Shown here piece by piece: positions 58,880 through 64,000 of a stretch of DNA of 64,000 bases. The position numbers and the translations under genes are program-made. The notes beneath the pieces are model-generated. The model saw nothing but the letters and a program-made list of their open reading frames with translations. It ran no database searches and was not told where the DNA came from. Position 1 is the stretch's first letter; each line of letters starts with the position of its first letter. Source of the DNA: Lachnospiraceae bacterium UBA7086 (lineage in GTDB: Bacteria; Bacillota; Clostridia; Lachnospirales; Lachnospiraceae). The stretch spans positions 1-64,000 of the forward strand of contig DKZA01000041.1 in NCBI GenBank assembly GCA_002492525.1, given 5' to 3'.

Positions 58880-59593
58880 ATGGAAAGAGATAACATAAGC
58901 AGACACCACATACTGATTGTAGAAGACGACATACCTCTTGCCGGAGGTTTGTGCCGTGCTCTGCAAAGTGAAAATACAGATACCGTAAGCTGCGGGACAC
59001 TGCGGGAGGCGAAAACTCTGCTTTCCAAGTGGCAGGGAACGGAGGAGAAGTTTTCTCTGATGGTGTTGGATATCAACCTGCCGGATGGAAACGGTCTTGA
59101 TTTCCTGCAAAAAACAAAAAAAGAATATGACATACGCGTCATAATATTGACGGCTAACGATATGGAAACAGATATTGTGACAGGCTTAGAATCGGGAGCC
59201 GATGATTATATTACCAAACCTTTCAGCCTGGCGGTACTGCGGGCCCGTGTGGCATTACAACTGCGGCGGTTGAAAGAACGCGGGGTACAGGATTCTTCCG
59301 CAGAAATCTGTGTGGGAGAGTACCGTTTTGATTTTGAGCATATGAAATTTTATGTCGGTAACAGACAGGTGGAACTTAGCAAGACAGAGCAGAAATTGCT
59401 TCGTATTCTGGTAGAAAACAGGGGGCTGACGGTGACCAGAGACAGATTGTTTGCATATATTTGGTCGGAAGACGAAGAGTTCGTGGAGGAAAACGCCCTT
59501 TCGGTCACGGTCAAACGCCTGCGGGATAAGCTGGAGGCACAGGAAATGATTAAGACCGTATATGGAATCGGCTATACCTGGATAATGCCGTAA
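58880..59593 (+). CDS. OmpR/PhoB family response regulator
   Basis: The 237-residue protein has a receiver domain (residues 10-125, phospho-acceptor D64 in LMVLDINLPDGNG, conserved Lys in ITKPF) and a C-terminal winged helix with SKTEQKLLRILVENRGLTVTRDRLFAYIW and VKRLRDKLE. It probably controls the ABC transporter encoded 2.6 kb downstream. It is encoded 27 bp before its kinase. The ribosome site is weak. Confidence 0.95.
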   Translation: MERDNISRHHILIVEDDIPLAGGLCRALQSENTDTVSCGTLREAKTLLSKWQGTEEKFSLMVLDINLPDGNGLDFLQKTKKEYDIRVIILTANDMETDIVTGLESGADDYITKPFSLAVLRARVALQLRRLKERGVQDSSAEICVGEYRFDFEHMKFYVGNRQVELSKTEQKLLRILVENRGLTVTRDRLFAYIWSEDEEFVEENALSVTVKRLRDKLEAQEMIKTVYGIGYTWIMP

Positions 59594-59620
59594 AGAAATC
59601 CTGGCGCGGAAGGAGACATT

Positions 59621-60550
59621 ATGGGGACAATAAACACCCTGTCAGTGGTTCTGCTGATAATAGGAATAGCCAGTCTGGCGGCTGCTGTTGTGCTTGCAGT
59701 CATCACATATTACAGAAGAAAAAAGGCGCTTCTGCGAATGAGACAAATGCTGGAGGCTGCGATAGAAGGTACGTTTACGGAGCGGACATATGATGAATCC
59801 CTGTATTCTGCGGTGGAAAATAAGCTGTCGGAGTATTTGAACGCCTCGCTGACATCCGCCAGAAGGACAGCGGAGGAAAAAGACCGGATCAAGACATTGA
59901 TTGCGGATATTTCTCATCAGACCAAGACACCTATCTCCAATATTTTAATGTATACGGAGTTGTTAAAAGAGCAGGAGCTGCCGGAGGAGGCCGGGCAGAG
60001 CGTAGCGCTGTTGGAAAGTCAGACCCAGAAGCTGAATTTCCTGATTGCATCTTTGGTGAAATTGTCCCGGCTTGAGACCGGAATTATTGTGCTGCATCCC
60101 GAAGAAAATTTTGTGACAGGGCTTTTGGAGGAGGCTTATAAACAGTTTCATCATAAGGCGGAGGAAAAGGGGCTGTATCTGCGCATGGAAAGGCAGGATG
60201 TGCAGGAGATAAAGGCCGTTTTTGATGAGAAGTGGACAAGAGAGGCGCTCGGAAATGTGATTGATAACGCGGTCAAATACACCAGGGCGGGCGGCATTAC
60301 TGTGACCGTAAAGGCTTATGAGATGTTTGTGGGCATTGAAGTAGCGGATACCGGTATCGGCATTGCAGAAGAGGAACAGGCAAAGATTTTCGGGCGTTTT
60401 TACCGGACCATGGAAGTGAGCGGGGAGGAAGGAGTAGGAATCGGGCTCTACCTTACCAGACAGATTCTGCAGATGGAAGGCGGTTATATCAAGGTCACTT
60501 CCGAAGCGGGAAAGGGAGCGAAGTTTACCTTGTATTTGCCAAGAGACTGA
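59621..60550 (+). CDS. Sensor histidine kinase
   Basis: The 309-residue kinase has a single N-terminal helix (about 8-30) and no sizeable extracellular sensor. A short coiled linker follows, then the phospho-acceptor H99 in DISHQTKTPISN and the ATPase motifs NVIDNAVKYT (N box), VADTGIGIAEEEQ (G1), FGRFYR (F box) and VGIGLYLTRQI (G2). Kinases without a sensor often depend on a partner transporter for signal detection, as in BceS-type systems. GGAAGGAGA precedes the ATG. Confidence 0.94.
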   Translation: MGTINTLSVVLLIIGIASLAAAVVLAVITYYRRKKALLRMRQMLEAAIEGTFTERTYDESLYSAVENKLSEYLNASLTSARRTAEEKDRIKTLIADISHQTKTPISNILMYTELLKEQELPEEAGQSVALLESQTQKLNFLIASLVKLSRLETGIIVLHPEENFVTGLLEEAYKQFHHKAEEKGLYLRMERQDVQEIKAVFDEKWTREALGNVIDNAVKYTRAGGITVTVKAYEMFVGIEVADTGIGIAEEEQAKIFGRFYRTMEVSGEEGVGIGLYLTRQILQMEGGYIKVTSEAGKGAKFTLYLPRD

Positions 60551-60635
60551 CCCTCCGGACGAGAGAAAGGAGGGGTGCCGATGTATGTGACATATTTTAT
60601 GTACATTTTATATTTATGAAACATTTTACTTTGTA

Positions 60636-60664
60636 TTGCTAATAGTTATACAATAGCATATAAT
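60636..60664 (+). promoter_or_regulatory. Promoter and nested palindromes of the toxin-antitoxin pair
   Basis: TTGCTA (60636-60641) and TATAAT (60659-60664) are 17 bp apart. TTGTAT (60631-60636) and ATACAA (60648-60653) form an inverted repeat across the -35, and TGCTA/TAGCA (60637-60641, 60654-60658) another. They suit repression by the RelB-type antitoxin. Confidence 0.6.
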
Positions 60665-60698
60665 AATATCAAATCAAAAGAAAGGCGGTAATGAAATC

Positions 60699-61001
60699 AT
60701 GGCTACAAAAAGCGCAAACGTACTCGCACGTGTTGAACCGGAAGTAAAGGAACAAGCAGAATCTATCATGTCCAAACTTGGTTTACCTGCTTCTGTTGTT
60801 ATCAATGCATTATATAAACAGATCATTATGACTAAGAGTATTCCTTTTTCATTATCACTACCTAATGAACCTGCTACACTGGATTCTATGACCGCAGAAG
60901 AATTCAATTCCATAATGAGAACCGGATTATCACAAGCTAAAGCTGATCGATCACGTTCTGCAGCTGATGTATTTGCGGATTTAAGACGGGAGTTGCAATA
61001 A
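60699..61001 (+). CDS. RelB/DinJ family antitoxin
   Basis: This 100-residue protein has a ribbon-helix-helix N-terminus (NVLARVEPEVKEQAESIMSKLGLPASVVINALYKQIIMTKSIPFSLSLP) typical of RelB/DinJ. The C-terminal half, which wraps the toxin, ends in FADLRRELQ. It neutralises the toxin and represses the operon. AAAGGCGG precedes the ATG. Its stop and the toxin start overlap (TAATG). Confidence 0.93.
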   Translation: MATKSANVLARVEPEVKEQAESIMSKLGLPASVVINALYKQIIMTKSIPFSLSLPNEPATLDSMTAEEFNSIMRTGLSQAKADRSRSAADVFADLRRELQ

Positions 61002-61336
61002 TGGATAAAACTTACAATGTTAAAATCACATCCCAGGCTGAAAAACAAATACAGGAAATTATGTATTATATAACTAATGATTTAAAGGCTCCCGATGCTG
61101 CCCTCCATCTGTTAGATGTTTTAGAAGATTCTTTTGCATCACTCGCACACTTTCCTCAGCGTGTAGTCTTGGTTGATGAAGAACCATGGCATACAAACGA
61201 AGTGCATCGTTTACCAGTAAAAAATTTTCTTGTATACTTTTGGATAGATGAAAATGATATGAAAGTACAAGTGATCGCTGTAATCTATGAAAAACGTGAT
61301 CAGTTACGCCAATTATCACAAATGGATATGGAATAA
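61001..61336 (+). CDS. RelE/ParE family toxin
   Basis: This 111-residue protein has the RelE/ParE fold: VKITSQAEKQIQEIMYYITNDLKAPDAALHLLDVLEDSFASLAHFPQRV, then VHRLPVKNFLVYFWIDENDMKVQVIAVIYEKRDQ. RelE toxins cut mRNA on ribosomes; ParE toxins poison gyrase. Which applies cannot be told here. It is translationally coupled to the antitoxin. The pair stands between the two-component genes and the ABC transporter and looks like an insertion. Confidence 0.92.
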   Translation: MDKTYNVKITSQAEKQIQEIMYYITNDLKAPDAALHLLDVLEDSFASLAHFPQRVVLVDEEPWHTNEVHRLPVKNFLVYFWIDENDMKVQVIAVIYEKRDQLRQLSQMDME

Positions 61337-61391
61337 TAATTCAGCCCTTCTAATGATTACCAGTGTTATACGATCTTCAAGGCAAAAAAGT

Positions 61392-61420
61392 AGCCGTCAC
61401 TATTCACAGTAGTAACGGCT
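61392..61420. terminator. Hairpin after the toxin gene, probable terminator
   Basis: AGCCGTCACTA pairs with TAGTAACGGCT around a short loop, with one unpaired base. A weak T-rich tail follows. It is 55 bp past the toxin stop. Confidence 0.5.
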
Positions 61421-61547
61421 AATTACTATTGAGGGTAGCCGCTTCTATGGCTCCACCCTATTTCTATTTATAATATATCATATAAGTAACGATTTTACAA
61501 AAAATTTCTAATCACAGACGAAGAGAAAATGGAAGGAGAAAGCGGAA

Positions 61548-62036
61548 ATGATAAGACAGGCCGAACTCAATGATGTTTCCAGAATTGCGGAAATCTTAAT
61601 CTTTACCAAAAGGATGACTTACCGTCCTATTTTTCGAGACGACAAGGTATCTTTCGGGGAAATGCAGGTGCTTCCACTGGCTGAAAACTATCGGCTGCAT
61701 CCGGAGCTCCTTTCACGGATATGGGTATACGATGAAGAATTTGTCAAAGGATTGATTACCCTGCAGACGCTAACCGATGATGGTTGTAAAATGCTGCAGA
61801 TAGAAGAGCTATATGTGGATGTATTCTTTCACAATGAAAAGATCGGAAGCAAACTGCTCTCCTTCGCAGAAAACATGGCAAAAGAACAGAAATCCAAGAC
61901 GATCTTCCTGTGGGTTCTTGAAAAAAATGAACATGCCCGCGCTTTTTACAGCAGACATGGGTTTGAACCCACCACAGACAGGCAGCCCCAAGAGGGAACG
62001 GCCGAATATATTGTCAAATATCAAAAGAAAGTGTAG
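61548..62036 (+). CDS. GNAT family N-acetyltransferase
   Basis: The 162-residue protein begins MIRQAELNDVSRIAEIL and has the acetyl-CoA site (LYVDVFFHNEKIGSKLLSFAENMAKEQ) followed by LWVLEKNEHARAFYSRHGFEPT, the usual C-terminal part. It acetylates an amine on an unknown small molecule or protein. GGAAGGAGAAAG lies ahead of the ATG. It lies in the DNA that separates the two-component genes from the ABC transporter genes. Confidence 0.93.
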   Translation: MIRQAELNDVSRIAEILIFTKRMTYRPIFRDDKVSFGEMQVLPLAENYRLHPELLSRIWVYDEEFVKGLITLQTLTDDGCKMLQIEELYVDVFFHNEKIGSKLLSFAENMAKEQKSKTIFLWVLEKNEHARAFYSRHGFEPTTDRQPQEGTAEYIVKYQKKV

Positions 62037-62120
62037 CAGGCGCTTGGTGATACGCAAATCTTTCAAAACTGTCATAATTGATTTTAACCTGGAAAGATTC
62101 TGGAAAGAATCTTATGAGAT

Positions 62121-62160
62121 AATCTGTACTGTGGAGAACAGACCACAGTACAGATTTTTG
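62121..62160 (+). terminator. Strong hairpin ahead of the ABC transporter genes
   Basis: A perfect 14-bp stem (62121-62134 with 62143-62156) and a T-rich end form an intrinsic terminator 37 bp before the ATPase start. It may only end the GNAT transcript, or it may act as an attenuator if the ABC promoter lies upstream of it. Confidence 0.75.
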
Positions 62161-62196
62161 TATGTAAGCGGGAGAAAGAGAGGATGAAAAGCCAAA

Positions 62197-62862
62197 ATGA
62201 CAATATTATCAACACAGGACTTAAAAAAGATATACGGATCAGGAGAAAATGAAGTGCATGCACTGGACGGCGTGAATTTTCAGGTTGAAAAAGGAGAGTT
62301 TGTTGCGGTTGTGGGCACTTCCGGGAGCGGTAAGAGTACTCTTCTTCATATGCTGGGCGGATTGGACCGCCCCACTTCCGGCAGCGTTACAGTGGACGGT
62401 AAGGATATTTTTTCTCTGAAGGATGAGGAGCTTACTATCTTCCGCCGCCGTAAGATCGGCTTTGTATTTCAGAATTATAATCTGGTGCCGGTTTTAAATG
62501 TCTATGAAAATATTCTGCTTCCGGTGCAGTTAGACGGCGAAAGCCCGGATCGGTCGTATATTGAAGAGATTATCAGGACACTGGGGATTGCCTCCAAGCT
62601 GGAGAATCTGCCCAATAACCTCTCCGGCGGGCAGCAGCAGAGGGTGGCCATTGCCCGTGCGCTTGCCTCGAAGCCGGCGATTATCCTGGCGGATGAACCT
62701 ACCGGAAATCTGGATACGAAGACCAGTCAGGATGTGCTCGGACTGCTGAAGGTGACCAGCCAGAAATTTTCCCAGACAATCGTAATGATTACACATAATG
62801 AGGAGATTGCGCAGTTGGCTGATCGGATTATCCGGATTGAGGATGGGAGGATTTTAGGATGA
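62197..62862 (+). CDS. ABC transporter ATP-binding protein (MacB/LolD/BceA type)
   Basis: The 221-residue ATPase has Walker A GTSGSGKSTLL (40-50), Q-loop FVFQNYNLVPVLNV, signature NLSGGQQQRVAIARAL, Walker B IILADEPTGNLD and H-loop VMITHNEE. It powers the permease encoded next, whose ATG overlaps its stop by 4 bases. Such pairs act in antimicrobial peptide resistance or lipoprotein handling. The ribosome site is weak (GAGG 13 bases upstream). Confidence 0.95.
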   Translation: MTILSTQDLKKIYGSGENEVHALDGVNFQVEKGEFVAVVGTSGSGKSTLLHMLGGLDRPTSGSVTVDGKDIFSLKDEELTIFRRRKIGFVFQNYNLVPVLNVYENILLPVQLDGESPDRSYIEEIIRTLGIASKLENLPNNLSGGQQQRVAIARALASKPAIILADEPTGNLDTKTSQDVLGLLKVTSQKFSQTIVMITHNEEIAQLADRIIRIEDGRILG

Positions 62863-64000
62863 ACGTTTCTAACAGAAAATGTATCCGCCGCCTCAGCATA
62901 GCCAGTTTTAAGGCGGCTAAGGTCAGAAATATCATTACGATAATGGCTATCGCGTTGACGACTATTTTATTTACGACTATCTTTACGGTTGCTATGTCCA
63001 TGATATATGGTTATGAGCAATCCAATTTTCGCCAGGCGGGAGGCTATGCGCATGGTGCCTTTAAGTATCTGACCAAAGAGCAGGTCGAAGAGATCAAGGA
63101 AGACCCATTAATAAGGGAGTATGGCCTCCGGAAGTTTTGCGGGATGCCGAATGAGATGCCTTTTCATAAATCTCACGTGGAGGTCAGTTACTGTGATGCC
63201 AATGAGGCGAAATATATGTTCTTAGACCCTGTCGAGGGACGTCTGCCCAAAGAAGGTACCAATGAGGCGGCTACGGATCTACGGGTCCTGTCTCTTCTGG
63301 GGGTGGAGCCGGTAATCGGCAATGAATTTACCATGACGTTTCTGGTGGACGGCAAGGAGACCACGGAGACGTTTACTCTCTGCGGATACTGGGCGTATGA
63401 CGATGTCATTGTAGCAAATCATGTACTGATTCCGTTAAGCCGGGTAGAAGAAATCTTTGATAAATTGGATACCCAGGGAAATGACGGTATGACCACTTAC
63501 TGGAATCTGGATGTGATGTTTGCAAATTCCAGGCATATACGGGAAAATATAAGAACCATTCTGAAAAGACACGGTTATCAGGACGATACAGCCAGTGAAG
63601 AAGGGTTTGTGAGAACAGGGGTGAACTGGGGGTATTTATCAGCAAGTCACGAGTATTCGGTGCTGGATATGGGGACTGTGCTTGCTCTGGCAGCAGTGTT
63701 TCTGTTAATTATTTTTACGGGATACTTGATCATTTATAATATTTTCCAGATTTCGGTATCCAATGATGTGCGATTTTATGGACTGTTAAAGACCATTGGT
63801 ACCACGGGCCGTCAGATTAAGAGGCTGTTATTGATGCAGGCATTATTATTGTCTGCGATAGGGATTCCTATTGGACTGGTAATCGGCTACGGTGTGGGTA
63901 TGGTTATGACTCGTATTGTGGTGGCACAATTGGATGGCATTATGACAGTCTATTCGGTGAATCCTGTGATTTTTGTGGGTTCCGCAGTCTTCTCCCTGGT
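62859..64000 (+). CDS. FtsX-like ABC transporter permease, cut by the window end
   Basis: This frame is open from ATG 62859 to the end of the window and has 380 residues so far. It has a helix at about 24-50 (RNIITIMAIALTTILFTTIFTVAMSMIYG), an extracytoplasmic domain of about 215 residues, then helices at about 267-290, 325-345 and onward. The loop VSNDVRFYGLLKTIGTTGRQIKRLLLMQALLL is the FtsX signature that contacts the ATPase. GGGAGG lies nine bases ahead. The extracytoplasmic domain may be the sensor for the kinase encoded upstream. Confidence 0.9.
   Translation, partial: MNVSNRKCIRRLSIASFKAAKVRNIITIMAIALTTILFTTIFTVAMSMIYGYEQSNFRQAGGYAHGAFKYLTKEQVEEIKEDPLIREYGLRKFCGMPNEMPFHKSHVEVSYCDANEAKYMFLDPVEGRLPKEGTNEAATDLRVLSLLGVEPVIGNEFTMTFLVDGKETTETFTLCGYWAYDDVIVANHVLIPLSRVEEIFDKLDTQGNDGMTTYWNLDVMFANSRHIRENIRTILKRHGYQDDTASEEGFVRTGVNWGYLSASHEYSVLDMGTVLALAAVFLLIIFTGYLIIYNIFQISVSNDVRFYGLLKTIGTTGRQIKRLLLMQALLLSAIGIPIGLVIGYGVGMVMTRIVVAQLDGIMTVYSVNPVIFVGSAVFSL

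Overview
The window looks like a chromosomal segment of a motile, carbohydrate-using Firmicute, most probably of the family Lachnospiraceae (class Clostridia). The grounds are moderate G+C, strong AGGAGG-type ribosome binding sites, sigma-A promoters with 17-bp spacers, DUF4358 and DUF2975 proteins, a GH3 enzyme in the inverted domain order, a TSCPD protein, and many two-gene XRE/membrane modules. No rRNA, tRNA, CRISPR array or transposase-bearing insertion sequence was seen.

Layout. 1-2.2 kb: an Rpn-family nuclease behind a structured leader, then a flavoredoxin-rubredoxin fusion. 2.5-8.9 kb: MATE exporter, DUF4173 membrane protein, a YozG/DUF2975 pair, DNA repair genes (ogt, mutM) and an AzlCD exporter. 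9-13.8 kb: GH32 hydrolase, a TTG-started XRE/membrane-protein pair, a 0.6-kb intergenic region with large foldable repeats, MgtC and exonuclease III. 13.8-17.3 kb: MBOAT acyltransferase, SGNH-like partner and DUF4358 lipoprotein. 17.4-26.2 kb: a co-directional cluster of seven genes (class II aldolase, tandem nucleotidyltransferase, membrane glycosyltransferase-uridine kinase fusion, HAD phosphatase, GT2, GDPD-like protein, polytopic glycosyltransferase) that I read as an uncharacterised pathway for an activated sugar or polyol and its transfer on a lipid carrier. 26.3-29.6 kb: TSCPD protein and murG, with a stray second copy of the murG 3' end downstream. 29.6-36.8 kb: AraC regulator, sugar ABC importer, GH30 glycosidase and pgi. 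37.9-40.2 kb: a MotA/TolQ-like plus MotB/OmpA-like pair resembling ZorAB of Zorya defence systems, but without ZorC/D/E. 40.7-47.4 kb: chemoreceptor, circularly permuted GH3 with a divergent AraC regulator, and an XRE protein with about 16 glycine-ended pentads. 47.4-52.5 kb: 2-hydroxyacid dehydrogenase, SAH/MTA deaminase, EAL-HDOD protein and adenosylhomocysteinase. 52.5-64 kb: DUF4143 ATPase, BlaI/M56 sensor-protease pair with a clear operator, ABC exporter, two-component system, RelBE-type toxin-antitoxin, GNAT, and an ABC transporter whose permease runs off the window.

How the genes fit together. Several modules each pair a regulator with its probable target: AraC with the ABC importer and GH30, AraC with GH3, BlaI with the M56 protease, and the response regulator and kinase with the ABC transporter. 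The SAH deaminase and AhcY lie close together and suggest recycling of S-adenosylhomocysteine through S-inosylhomocysteine. The best candidates for something undescribed are the 17.4-26.2 kb glycan cluster with its two unusual fusions, the standalone ZorAB-like motor, the pentad-repeat regulator and the 229-bp perfect-ended hairpin element.
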